A model generated the notes under the pieces. That model did no database searches. It was given only the letters and a program-made list of their open reading frames with translations, and had not been told where the DNA came from. Shown one piece after another: positions 1-6,369 of a stretch of 6,369 nucleotides of DNA. Numbering within the stretch: position 1 is the stretch's first letter; every line of letters starts with the position of its first letter. The position numbers and the translations under genes were made by a program. Origin of the DNA: Fidelibacterota bacterium (GTDB lineage Bacteria; Fidelibacterota; Marinisomatia; Marinisomatales; UBA1611); contig DTUG01000226.1 of NCBI GenBank assembly GCA_012964275.1, positions 1 through 6,369 on the forward strand. The letters run 5' to 3'.

Positions 1-912
1 GTAACCGCGGGACAGTTCAGGCCGAAGTGAATATTCAGCACTAATGTTTAAGAATCCATTATCGGATAGTGGTAACCCGATATTGGCAGCAGCGGTAATA
101 TCTCTTTCACCACCCCGGCCGTTTTCGGCAGTCATCCACTGGCCATTTGTGATCTCGAATTCAATACCTTCATTATTGTCTTTTAAAATAAAGTTCATTA
201 CACCGGCAATGGCGTCTGAACCATATTGTGCTGATGCGCCATCGCGAAGAACTTCAAGGCGTTTTACCGCAATACTTGGGATCATACCAACGTCAACAGC
301 CTGGGCTCCCACATTCATGGCTGCACCAAAGTGTGAAATAAGAGCTGAGCGATGGCGGCGTTTGGAATTCATCAATACCAGGATATTATCAGGTGGCAAC
401 CCCCGCATCGAAGTAGGTCTTACAAATGCTGCACCATCACCTGTAAGCGGTGTAGCGTTAAAAGATGGTATCTGATTCTTCAGTGTTTCAGTGAAATCAC
501 CATTCCCCTGGCGACGCAGTGTCTGACTATCAAAACCATCGATAGGTGTGGGGGACTTCATGGCTGTCCGTCCCGCAGTACGGGTACCCGTGACTAGAAC
601 TTCAGCACCAATCAATGCTGATGATGCCAATGAAAAATTCACTGTTGCGCCAGTTTCACTGACTGTAACTGACTTGGTCTCTGATTCGTAGCCTATGTAA
701 GATGCCACTACGCTGTAAGTGCCAGGTATAACATCGGAAATTGCATACGCACCGTTATCATCGGTTGATGCACCTAAGGCTGTTCCTTCCAATGCTACGT
801 TCGCTCCAGTAAGAGAATTTCCGTCAGTATCTGTAACGGTTCCACTCACAGACTGGGCAAGCAAAGGGAAGGACATTATAAAGGCAATAAAAAACCCGAA
901 GATTTTTCTCAT
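1..912 (-). CDS. TonB-dependent outer-membrane receptor, N-terminal part (3' end beyond window)
   Basis: This is a reading frame of 304 codons open to the left edge, so the beta-barrel is missing from view. The start is the ATG at 910-912, chosen because AAGGAG lies 6 nt upstream and a signal peptide follows directly. Residues 1-20 (MRKIFGFFIAFIMSFPLLAQ) are a Sec signal peptide. Residues about 21-98 form a carboxypeptidase-regulatory-like beta-sandwich (SVSGTVTDTDGNSLTGANV, then DDNGAYAISDVIPGTYSV and YIGYES). Residues 103-111 (AEVLVTGTR) look like a TonB box. Residues about 116-245 are the plug domain, with SMRGLPPDNILVLMNSKRRH and VEVLRDGASAQYGSDAIAG-type signatures (here RLEVLRDGASAQYGSDAIAG). 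Such receptors import ligands across the outer membrane using TonB-ExbBD energy. The substrate cannot be told: siderophore, vitamin, glycan or peptide are all open. No STN signalling domain is present, so a FecR/sigma relay through this protein is unlikely. Plug and signal peptide are clear; the family call is secure. Confidence 0.95.
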   Translation of the reverse strand, partial: MRKIFGFFIAFIMSFPLLAQSVSGTVTDTDGNSLTGANVALEGTALGASTDDNGAYAISDVIPGTYSVVASYIGYESETKSVTVSETGATVNFSLASSALIGAEVLVTGTRTAGRTAMKSPTPIDGFDSQTLRRQGNGDFTETLKNQIPSFNATPLTGDGAAFVRPTSMRGLPPDNILVLMNSKRRHRSALISHFGAAMNVGAQAVDVGMIPSIAVKRLEVLRDGASAQYGSDAIAGVMNFILKDNNEGIEFEITNGQWMTAENGRGGERDITAAANIGLPLSDNGFLNISAEYSLRPELSRGY

Positions 913-918
913 GATACT

Positions 919-924
919 CTCCTT
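919..924 (-). promoter_or_regulatory. Strong Shine-Dalgarno of the TonB-dependent receptor gene
   Basis: On the minus strand AAGGAG is followed by the 6-nt spacer AGTATC and then ATG. It fixes the receptor start and is the best ribosome binding site in the window; the two genes upstream (iaaA, glyQS) have much weaker ones. Confidence 0.85.
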
Positions 925-930
925 GTGTTG

Positions 931-947
931 TTTATGATTTATGATTT
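931..947. repeat. Short tandem repeat in the receptor leader (ATGATTT units)
   Basis: On the plus strand ATGATTT occurs twice back to back (934-940 and 941-947) and is preceded by TTT, a partial third copy. On the transcribed minus strand this reads AAATCAT AAATCAT AAA. It lies just upstream of the Shine-Dalgarno of the receptor gene, in A/U-rich leader sequence that would keep the ribosome site unstructured. It may be a chance repeat. Confidence 0.5.
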
Positions 948-983
948 GCAAAGATGGTTTTTCAGGTATGTGTTTATTGCAAA
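946..983. repeat. Two direct copies of TTGCAAA, 31 bp apart
   Basis: TTGCAAA occurs at 946-952 and 977-983 on the plus strand, start to start 31 bp, which is close to three helical turns. The core TTGCAA is itself a palindrome. Both copies lie between the candidate promoter and the receptor start. Such spacing is compatible with an operator bound on one face of the helix, but no known regulator is recognised. Confidence 0.35.
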
Positions 984-990
984 CTCCTTA

Positions 991-1020
991 AATCTATGCC
1001 CGTCTAGAATAAGGTGACAA
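991..1020 (-). promoter_or_regulatory. Candidate sigma-70-type promoter for the receptor gene
   Basis: On the minus strand TTGTCA (1015-1020, five of six matches to TTGACA) is followed after 18 nt by TAGATT (991-996, four of six matches to TATAAT). Transcription would begin near 984, giving a leader of about 70 nt before the receptor ATG. The site lies in the gap after iaaA, where a promoter is expected if the receptor is its own unit. If the organism uses the Bacteroidota-type -7 element (TAnnTTTG), this assignment would be wrong; CATCTTTG at about 947-954 is an imperfect match to that element but has no well-spaced upstream partner. Confidence 0.4.
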
Positions 1021-1055
1021 GAAAAATTATATGTTTAGTTAAGAAGGGATTTATA

Positions 1056-1070
1056 ATATAAAGGTTATAT
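1056..1070. other. A/T-only inverted repeat after iaaA
   Basis: ATATAA-AGG-TTATAT on the plus strand is a perfect 6-bp inverted repeat with a 3-nt loop, starting about 16 nt past the iaaA stop. The stem has no G-C pair and no clean U-tract follows on the minus strand, so it is at best a weak terminator. No better terminator is seen between iaaA and the receptor gene. Confidence 0.2.
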
Positions 1071-1085
1071 CATAGTTGCTTGTAC

Positions 1086-2051
1086 CTATTCTTCGGTAAA
1101 AAATAATATTTCGGGATTTCCGTTTTCTAAAATATATCCGCGGTACATCCCAGGAGTATTAAAAGACATGGCAATTTGTCCTCGATGATCCAATGCAATA
1201 AGCCCGCCAGTTCCGCCGTGATCGGTGAGTTTATCTATAACTTTTTGAACAGCACGATTAACCGGCATCCGACGATATTCCATAAGTGCAGATACATCGT
1301 AGGCGATATTTCCACGAATAAAATATTCACCTTCACCCGTGCAGGAAACAGCACAGGTCTTGTTATTCGCATAGGTCCCTGCACCGATAATCGGGGAATC
1401 CCCGATCCGGCCCCAGCGTTTATTAGAGAGACCGCCGGTTGAAGTACCGGCTGCCAGGTTGCCATATGTATCCAATGCCACACAGCCAACCGTACCATGT
1501 TTTTCTTTGACCTTTTCCGATTGTTCTTGGCGGCGCTGCTTGGTAGAAAAATAATTTGGGTCAACGATCTCTAAGCCTGCTTCTTTGGCAAAATGATCTG
1601 CCCCTTGGCCTGCCAGCAGTACGTGCCAGGTTTCTTCCATCACTTTACGAGCAGCAGAAATTGGATTTTTTACTGTTTTTACACCGGCCACAGCGCCAGC
1701 CTGAAGGGTGCTGCCATCCATGATGGATGCATCCAGTTCATTGGTTCCTACACTAGTGAAAACAGCGCCTTTCCCGGCATTGAATAGTGGTGAATCCTCC
1801 ATGATACGGATCGTGGACTCCACTGCATCCATTGATGTGCCGCCGTTTTTCAGTATGGCATACCCTATCTGCAGTACATCTTCCATGGTAGTCCGGTATA
1901 AAACTTCTTTTTCAGGGCTCATGTTTTCCCGGGTGACTGAACCTGCGCCGCCATGAATAACCAAAGCGAATTTTTGTGGGGTTTTCCCCCAGCTGTGTTG
2001 TGGTGTTGCCAAGCATAATGAGGCAAATAAACAGAGCAGGGTCCGATTCAT
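1086..2051 (-). CDS. iaaA: Isoaspartyl peptidase / L-asparaginase (plant-type Ntn hydrolase), secreted
   Basis: This 321-residue protein belongs to the Ntn-hydrolase asparaginase-2 family, which hydrolyses isoaspartyl dipeptides and L-asparagine after autocleavage into alpha and beta subunits. The nucleophile is Thr187 in KHGTVGC, so cleavage would fall between Gly186 and Thr187. The active-site residues of E. coli IaaA (T179, T197, R207, D210, T230, G231) all have counterparts at a constant offset of 8: T187, T205 (GTSTGG), R215 and D218 (GRIGDSP), T238 and G239 (CTGEGE). The N-terminal HGGAG (33-37) and FNAGKGAVFT (90-99) are also typical. Residues 1 to about 22 look like a Sec signal peptide (MNRTLLCLFASLCLATPQHS), suggesting periplasmic action; no lipobox is present. 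The start overlaps the glyQS stop by 4 bp (ATGA), with only a poor, distant AGGA upstream, so translation is probably coupled. Length and motifs are complete and the family call is firm; substrate preference is not determined. Confidence 0.93.
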   Translation of the reverse strand: MNRTLLCLFASLCLATPQHSWGKTPQKFALVIHGGAGSVTRENMSPEKEVLYRTTMEDVLQIGYAILKNGGTSMDAVESTIRIMEDSPLFNAGKGAVFTSVGTNELDASIMDGSTLQAGAVAGVKTVKNPISAARKVMEETWHVLLAGQGADHFAKEAGLEIVDPNYFSTKQRRQEQSEKVKEKHGTVGCVALDTYGNLAAGTSTGGLSNKRWGRIGDSPIIGAGTYANNKTCAVSCTGEGEYFIRGNIAYDVSALMEYRRMPVNRAVQKVIDKLTDHGGTGGLIALDHRGQIAMSFNTPGMYRGYILENGNPEILFFTEE

Positions 2052-3373
2052 GCCATATTGTCCTGGATAGCCGTTAAGAGCTTATCAGTTGACACGCGGT
2101 CCTGGTGCTGGGTATCGCGATATCGAAGGGTTACGGTGTCGTCCTCGATGGTTTGATGATCTACGGTAATCCCGAAGGGAGTGCCGGCCTCATCCTGTCG
2201 GTAATAACGTTTGCCGATAGATCCCTGCTGATCGTACAGTACGCTGAAATGTGGTTTGAGGAAATCTACGATATTGCGGGCTTTTTCCGGCAAACCGTCT
2301 TTTTTCACCAGAGGGCAAACAACCGCTTTCATTGGTGCCAATTGCGGGTGGAATTTCATGACCGTGCGGTTGTTTTCCTTATCTTCCCAATAAGCGTCAG
2401 CCAGTACTGCCAGCAACATGCGGTTAAGCCCAGCGGATGTCTCAATGATATAAGGTAGAAAACGCTCATTAGTTTGCTGATCAAAATATTTCAGGTTTTT
2501 GCCGGAAAACTCTTCGTGGCGAACCAGGTCAAAATCATTGCGATTATGCACCCCTTCTATCTCCGCCCAGCCAAAGGGGAATTCATACTCGATATCCCAG
2601 GCCTCCTTGGCATAGTGGGCCAGTTCATCTGGTCCATGCTCATGAAAACGGACTTTATTTTCAACAATTCCCAGACTGTCGGGATAAAACCGGAATCGTT
2701 TTTCTTTCCATTCCTTCATGGCATCATTATCTGAATCCGGTTTCACAAAATACTGCATTTCCATTTGCTCAAATTCCCGGGTGCGAAAAATAAAGTTCCG
2801 TGCCACTATCTCATTGCGGAATGCCTTCCCGATCTGGGCAATCCCAAATGGAATTTTCATTCGCATAGCTCCCTGGACGAGCTGATAATTCACGTAGATA
2901 CCCTGGGCGGTTTCCGGTCGCAGATAAGCAACCGAACTTGATTCTTCTACCGGGCCAACATGTGTTTCGAACATGAGGTTGAATTGTCGGGGCGATGTCA
3001 TTTTGCCCGTGGTGCCGCATTTGGAGCATTTTACCTGATTCCAATCTGCATCTTCAATATTTGCGACCAACTCATCAGCCCGGTACCTGGCTTTGCATTG
3101 CTTGCAATCCACCAGTGGGTCATGGAACTCGCTCACATGCCCCGATGCTTCCCAGACCCGAGGATGCATGAGAATTCCACTATCTAGTCCAACAATGTTT
3201 TCATGAACCCGGGTCATTTCTCGCCACCAGAGTTGAGAAATATTATTTTTTAACTCAGTTCCTAAGGGGCCATAATCATAAACTGCCCCAAAACCACCGT
3301 AGATTTCCGAACTTTGGAAAATAAAACCCCTGCGTTTACAGAGAGACACAATTTTTTCAATGGTCTTATCCAT
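2048..3373 (-). CDS. glyQS: Glycyl-tRNA synthetase, single-chain (alpha2, class IIa) type
   Basis: A 441-residue cytoplasmic enzyme that charges tRNA-Gly with glycine using ATP. It is the archaeal/eukaryotic-like dimer form, not the alpha2beta2 GlyQ+GlyS form of Proteobacteria. The N-terminus SEIYGGFGAVYDYGPLG (22-38) is a family hallmark. A four-cysteine zinc-knuckle insertion is present (C90xxC93 and C116xxC119). Class II motif 2 is IGKAFRNEI (181-189, with R186 and E188), preceded by YLRPETAQGIYVNY (150-163). The glycine-site segment GWAEIEGVHNRNDFDL is at 268-283, and motif 3, ETSAGLNRMLLAVL with R318, is at 311-324. Residues about 340-441 form the anticodon-binding domain. Length is near the short bacterial form. 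The ATG at 3371-3373 is preferred because it begins right before the conserved KIVSLCKRRGF segment. No Shine-Dalgarno is visible before it (upstream is TATTTAACC), so initiation may rely on an unstructured A/U-rich leader. The stop overlaps the iaaA start. Confidence 0.97.
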   Translation of the reverse strand: MDKTIEKIVSLCKRRGFIFQSSEIYGGFGAVYDYGPLGTELKNNISQLWWREMTRVHENIVGLDSGILMHPRVWEASGHVSEFHDPLVDCKQCKARYRADELVANIEDADWNQVKCSKCGTTGKMTSPRQFNLMFETHVGPVEESSSVAYLRPETAQGIYVNYQLVQGAMRMKIPFGIAQIGKAFRNEIVARNFIFRTREFEQMEMQYFVKPDSDNDAMKEWKEKRFRFYPDSLGIVENKVRFHEHGPDELAHYAKEAWDIEYEFPFGWAEIEGVHNRNDFDLVRHEEFSGKNLKYFDQQTNERFLPYIIETSAGLNRMLLAVLADAYWEDKENNRTVMKFHPQLAPMKAVVCPLVKKDGLPEKARNIVDFLKPHFSVLYDQQGSIGKRYYRQDEAGTPFGITVDHQTIEDDTVTLRYRDTQHQDRVSTDKLLTAIQDNMA

Positions 3374-3454
3374 GGTTAAATACCGAATGAAGACTGTTTA
3401 AGCTTTGATGAATTAGGAGCCTTTCAACACTTGCTGAAAAAATCTATAACGATT
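3374..3454 (-). other. 81-bp gap between ccmH and glyQS
   Basis: This A/T-rich stretch contains no gene. A TTGAAA (3422-3427 region on the minus strand) could act as a -35 for glyQS, but no convincing -10 is found 16-18 nt downstream. The hexamer TATTTA sits about 3 nt before the glyQS ATG and could only give a nearly leaderless transcript. It is therefore unclear whether glyQS has its own promoter or is read through from topA-ccmH. The gap is too short for a T-box leader. Confidence 0.4.
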
Positions 3455-3871
3455 TTAATCCAGTTCTTTCAGTTCACGCTCAATCTCATCATCGAATGGA
3501 ATATCCGACGGGGTAAAAGTTACCGACTCCGGTTCTGCTTGGGGAGTTTTTAAATAGATGAAAAGGACCCCAATAGCGAGCAATCCCACTAACACCGGGG
3601 CAACCCATACCATAACGTTAAATCCTTTCGCAATGGGGACCGCTAGGATTCGCTGGCCATAGAGACCAACGAAATAATCAAGAATCTCCTGCTTGCTTTT
3701 ACCCTGATTAATAAGATTATCAATCTGATCTTCCATCTCCGGGTTATGATCAAGGTCGTAGACTGTTCCTGCCCAGCAACAGGGTGACATCAAACTTTTT
3801 TTTATGTCCATGGCAGCATCTTCTTCCGCATAAAGAAAACCAAAAAGAAAAAGAATATTTATTAGTTTCAT
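3455..3871 (-). CDS. ccmH: CcmH/NrfF-like cytochrome c biogenesis protein with a CC motif
   Basis: A 138-residue membrane protein resembling the CcmH family, which reduces apocytochrome c thiols before haem attachment on the outer face of the inner membrane. Residues 1-15 are a short signal peptide (MKLINILFLFGFLYA, likely cut before EE). Residues about 22-80 form the small helical CcmH domain, recognised by MSPCCWAGTV (28-37), MEDQIDNLINQGKSKQEILD and FVGLYGQRILAVP (67-79). Residues about 85-107 are one membrane helix (MVWVAPVLVGLLAIGVLFIYL), followed by an acidic cytoplasmic tail ending in ERELKELD. The usual LRCxxC redox pair is replaced by adjacent Cys31-Cys32, so classical CxxC chemistry is not certain. 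The start overlaps the topA stop by 4 bp (ATGA) with no Shine-Dalgarno beyond an A-rich run, indicating coupling. No other ccm genes lie in the window. The family call is good; the role in haem attachment is inferred. Confidence 0.8.
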   Translation of the reverse strand: MKLINILFLFGFLYAEEDAAMDIKKSLMSPCCWAGTVYDLDHNPEMEDQIDNLINQGKSKQEILDYFVGLYGQRILAVPIAKGFNVMVWVAPVLVGLLAIGVLFIYLKTPQAEPESVTFTPSDIPFDDEIERELKELD

Positions 3872-6369
3872 TTTTTTCTTTTTCGCCGCGGACGTTTGGG
3901 CGCAGCCCTTTTTGCATTGATAAGTTCAACGGCTTCGTCCAGGGTTAATGTCTCCGGGTTATGATCATTTTTCAGGGAAGCATTCACTTTTCCATCAGCA
4001 ACATAGGGACCGTATCGGCCATCTTTGAGGATCAATTCTTCGCCAGTTTCCGGATGGTTGCCCAATTTTCGAAGCTCGCTGCTTCCCTTGGGTCGTTTTT
4101 TTAATATATCTATCGCTTGCTCAAGAGTGACATTTAATGGGGTTATATCCCCCATGAGCTTTCCATTGGATTTTTCCATTTTAATATAGGGTCCATACCG
4201 GCCATAATCGGCTGTGATTGGTAGCCCTGTTTCCGGGTGGATTCCTATAGTCCGGGGCAATGCCAGCAATTGTAGGGCAAGGTCCAGGTTCACTTTATTG
4301 AGTGGAGTTCCTTTGGGAATTGCCTTTCGCGTTTTGGTATCACCGAGCTGTACATAATGACCGTAAGGCCCTTTCTTAACCCAGATATCCTGATTGGTTT
4401 CTGGGTCCAGCCCAAGAGGCTCATCTTCTCCAGCATCATTAAAAATATCTTCTATCGCATCAGTTGTTAGGTCACCAAGGTATAGATTTTCTGGTATGGA
4501 ACGGGTTTCATCATTTCGCCGAAGAAACGGTCCATATCGTCCAATTCTGCCCTCCGTCATTTCAGCCAAGACATCTGGCAACGTAATGGTGCAGGCCCCT
4601 GCAATATCCACTTTTTCTTCCAACATTTTTTCCAGTCCTGTAAATCTTTCACCACCATAATAAAATTTCTCCATGAAGGGGACAGCTTCTCGCTCGCCTC
4701 TTGAGATCTCGTCCAATCCGTCTTCCATTTTTGCCGTGAATTCCCTGCTGACCAATGTCGTAAAATGATTTTCCAAAAGTTGAGTCACGGCCACCCCAAG
4801 AAATGTGGGTGATAACTTTCCTTTTTTGCGATGTACATATCCACGGCGCACAATTGTATCAAGAATAGATGCGAATGTAGAAGGTCGGCCTATACCATTG
4901 GCTTCCATATCTTTAACTAATGAAGCTTCTGTGAATCTCGCTGGCGGTTTTGTGGTATGTGTTTGTGCTTTCAGGGATGTACATGATAATGAGTCGTTTT
5001 TTTCCAATTCAGGGAGTATCCTTTCCTTATCGGCCAAGTCTGCTTCAGGGTTATCGCGCCCCTCAACGTAGATTCGCATATATCCAGGGAAAATGATAAT
5101 CTTACCGTTTGCCCGAAATTCAGATTTCTGGTTTTGAATCATTACCGTAGTTTGCTTGAGTTTGGCGGGAGGCATCTGGCAGGCTACAGTACGTTTCCAG
5201 ATCAGGTCATACAGTTTTGCAGCATCTTCTCCCAATGTAGATTTGACATCTTCAACGGTACGGAATTGGCGGTGTGCTGGACGAATAGCTTCATGAGCTT
5301 CCTGCGCATTTTTTACTTTTGTTTTATAACGATTGGCTTTTCCAGGCAGATAATCATCACCGAAAAGATTAGCAATGACCTGTCTGGCACCGACAATAGC
5401 TTCCGCTGAAAGGTGTGTTGAGTCTGTTCTCATATAGGTGATGAACCCATTTTCGTATAGTTGTTGAGCTAGGCGCATGGTGCGTCGGGCAGATAACCGT
5501 AATTTCCGTGCAGCTTCCTGCTGAAGTGTGCTGGTGGTAAAGGGTGGTCGCGGCCGGGAAGTCCGCGGTTTTTCTTCAATATTCGAAACGGTCCAGGCTC
5601 CTGATTCAAGCTCTTTGACCAGTTGTTCAGCCTGCGATTCGCTTAATAGAATAGAATCCGGCTTCGTTAGTTCACCTGTTGCAGGGTCAAAATCTTTCCC
5701 GGTTGCAATACGCGTTTCATTTAGCCGTACCAGGGTTGCTTCGAAGGATAAAGTATCTTCCTGTTTTTGTAATATTGCCTTGAGATCAAAATATGTAGAC
5801 TGCCTGAATTGCTGTCTCTTTCGGTCTCGATCAACAATAATTTTAACCCCAGCTGACTGCACCCGTCCGGCTGAAAGCGCATTCTCTACGAAACTCATAT
5901 TTTTTTGAAGAGTAGCCCATAAAACAGGTGATACTTTATAGCCTACTAAACGATCAATAATACGACGGGTTTGTTGCGCCCTGACCAGATTATCATTCAG
6001 CCCGCGGATATTTTCCATGCCTTTTTTAATGCCGGCCTTGGTGATTTCTGTAAATTCAACCCGCTCCAACTTATCAGGCGGGATTTCGCTGGAGAGGTGA
6101 GCTGCGATTGCTTCGCCTTCGCGATCCGGATCTGTAGCAATCAAAACACGAGCCGCATTTTTACTTTTTCGTTGCAGTTCCTGGATGAATTGTTTCCGAT
6201 CGGGCAACACTGTAAGTGTCATGGTAAAATCGTTTTCAATATCAACCCCCAGTTCCTTGTATGGTAAGTCCTTCACATGACCAACACAGGCAATTACCTC
6301 ATACTCGCCATCTAAGTATTGTTCGATCGTTCGTGCCTTAGATGGTGATTCGACCACAAGCAAAGATTT
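3868..6369 (-). CDS. topA: DNA topoisomerase I (type IA), 5' end just outside the window
   Basis: The frame is open to the right edge with 833 visible residues. An internal TTG at 6361-6363 is unlikely to be the start, because the codons before it read KS and family members begin about MxKSLxVVESPSKAxTI; the true start is probably one to three codons beyond the edge. The enzyme relaxes negative supercoils through a transient 5'-phosphotyrosine. Numbering from that TTG, the Toprim domain (1 to about 115) shows E5 in VESPSKA and the DPDRE acidic triad D78, D80, E82. The catalytic tyrosine is Y310 in GFITYMRTDS. RPSTFASILDTI (493-504) and the preceding EANGIG are further core signatures. The C-terminus has no Cys4 zinc ribbons; instead four glycine/tyrosine repeats follow (centred near 605-616, 663-675, 718-729 and 779-792), then a basic tail, PKRPRRKRKK. 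The stop overlaps the ccmH start. The assignment is secure. Confidence 0.98.
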   Translation of the reverse strand, partial: KSLLVVESPSKARTIEQYLDGEYEVIACVGHVKDLPYKELGVDIENDFTMTLTVLPDRKQFIQELQRKSKNAARVLIATDPDREGEAIAAHLSSEIPPDKLERVEFTEITKAGIKKGMENIRGLNDNLVRAQQTRRIIDRLVGYKVSPVLWATLQKNMSFVENALSAGRVQSAGVKIIVDRDRKRQQFRQSTYFDLKAILQKQEDTLSFEATLVRLNETRIATGKDFDPATGELTKPDSILLSESQAEQLVKELESGAWTVSNIEEKPRTSRPRPPFTTSTLQQEAARKLRLSARRTMRLAQQLYENGFITYMRTDSTHLSAEAIVGARQVIANLFGDDYLPGKANRYKTKVKNAQEAHEAIRPAHRQFRTVEDVKSTLGEDAAKLYDLIWKRTVACQMPPAKLKQTTVMIQNQKSEFRANGKIIIFPGYMRIYVEGRDNPEADLADKERILPELEKNDSLSCTSLKAQTHTTKPPARFTEASLVKDMEANGIGRPSTFASILDTIVRRGYVHRKKGKLSPTFLGVAVTQLLENHFTTLVSREFTAKMEDGLDEISRGEREAVPFMEKFYYGGERFTGLEKMLEEKVDIAGACTITLPDVLAEMTEGRIGRYGPFLRRNDETRSIPENLYLGDLTTDAIEDIFNDAGEDEPLGLDPETNQDIWVKKGPYGHYVQLGDTKTRKAIPKGTPLNKVNLDLALQLLALPRTIGIHPETGLPITADYGRYGPYIKMEKSNGKLMGDITPLNVTLEQAIDILKKRPKGSSELRKLGNHPETGEELILKDGRYGPYVADGKVNASLKNDHNPETLTLDEAVELINAKRAAPKRPRRKRKK
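3988..4551 (-). repeat. topA: Four protein-level C-terminal repeats of topoisomerase I
   Basis: Within topA the segments GRIGRYGPFLRR, KKGPYGHYVQLGD, ADYGRYGPYIKM and DGRYGPYVADGK recur at about 55-60 residue spacing. Three of the units have an HPETG or DPETNQ-type loop just before them (LDPETNQD, IHPETGLP, NHPETGEE). These match the topoisomerase C-terminal repeat type that takes the place of zinc ribbons for single-strand DNA binding in several bacterial phyla. The repeats are diverged and not a DNA-level tandem array. Confidence 0.8.

Noticed and set aside
44..475. Plus-strand open frame opposite the receptor gene
   Set aside because: The minus-strand frame encodes a clear signal peptide, carboxypeptidase-like domain and TonB plug; the plus-strand product has no recognisable features.
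979..992. AAGGAG upstream of the receptor gene as the ribosome site of a leader peptide
   Set aside because: The only nearby start-like codon is TTG followed by CAA and the stop TAA, so no peptide of meaningful length follows.
1235..1564. Second minus-strand frame inside iaaA, considered as a frameshifted fragment
   Set aside because: The iaaA frame is intact with all catalytic residues, so the overlapping frame is only a shadow.
2105..2458. Plus-strand frame opposite glyQS
   Set aside because: It overlaps the motif 3 and anticodon-binding region of a complete synthetase and has no ribosome site or recognisable domain.
3422..3439. Imperfect hairpin between ccmH and glyQS (TTTCAGC-AAGT-GTTGAAA on the minus strand) as a terminator
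   Set aside because: The stem is 7 bp with a G-U pair, and the T-run lies before it rather than after it in the direction of transcription, so it does not fit a rho-independent terminator.
6361..6363. TTG as the topA start codon
   Set aside because: The frame is open upstream to the window edge with KS codons that match the usual N-terminus before the VVESPSKA motif. The gene is best treated as truncated by the window.

Overview
The window is about 6.4 kb of a moderate-GC bacterial genome with every supported gene on the minus strand. In transcription order (right to left) these are: topA (start just beyond the right edge), a small CcmH-type membrane protein, a single-chain glycyl-tRNA synthetase (glyQS), a secreted isoaspartyl peptidase/L-asparaginase (iaaA), and the first 304 codons of a TonB-dependent outer-membrane receptor that runs off the left edge. 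No tRNA, rRNA, CRISPR array, insertion sequence or attachment site was seen.

The organism is Gram-negative (TonB-dependent receptor, periplasmic-type signal peptides). Four things suggest the Fibrobacterota-Chlorobi-Bacteroidota side of the tree: the receptor's N-terminal carboxypeptidase-regulatory-like domain, the alpha2-type GlyRS, a topoisomerase I with glycine/tyrosine-rich C-terminal repeats instead of zinc ribbons, and a CcmH-like protein with an atypical cysteine pair. A marine lineage such as Marinimicrobia (SAR406) would fit, but this is an inference from protein style and not a proven assignment.

Layout: positions 3868-6369 hold topA. Its stop overlaps the ccmH start by 4 bp (ATGA), so these two are probably translationally coupled. 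An 81-bp gap (3374-3454) separates ccmH from glyQS. The glyQS stop overlaps the iaaA start by another ATGA. A 173-bp gap (913-1085) follows iaaA and contains the likely promoter, short repeats and a strong Shine-Dalgarno for the receptor gene, which is therefore probably a separate transcription unit.

Functionally the first four genes are housekeeping: DNA supercoiling, cytochrome c maturation or a related thiol role, glycine charging, and breakdown of isoaspartyl peptides or asparagine in the envelope. The receptor is an uptake gene of unknown substrate. I found no strong evidence for a new multi-gene system. The most interesting points are the CC motif of the CcmH-like protein, its coupling to topA, and the repeat-bearing leader of the receptor gene.
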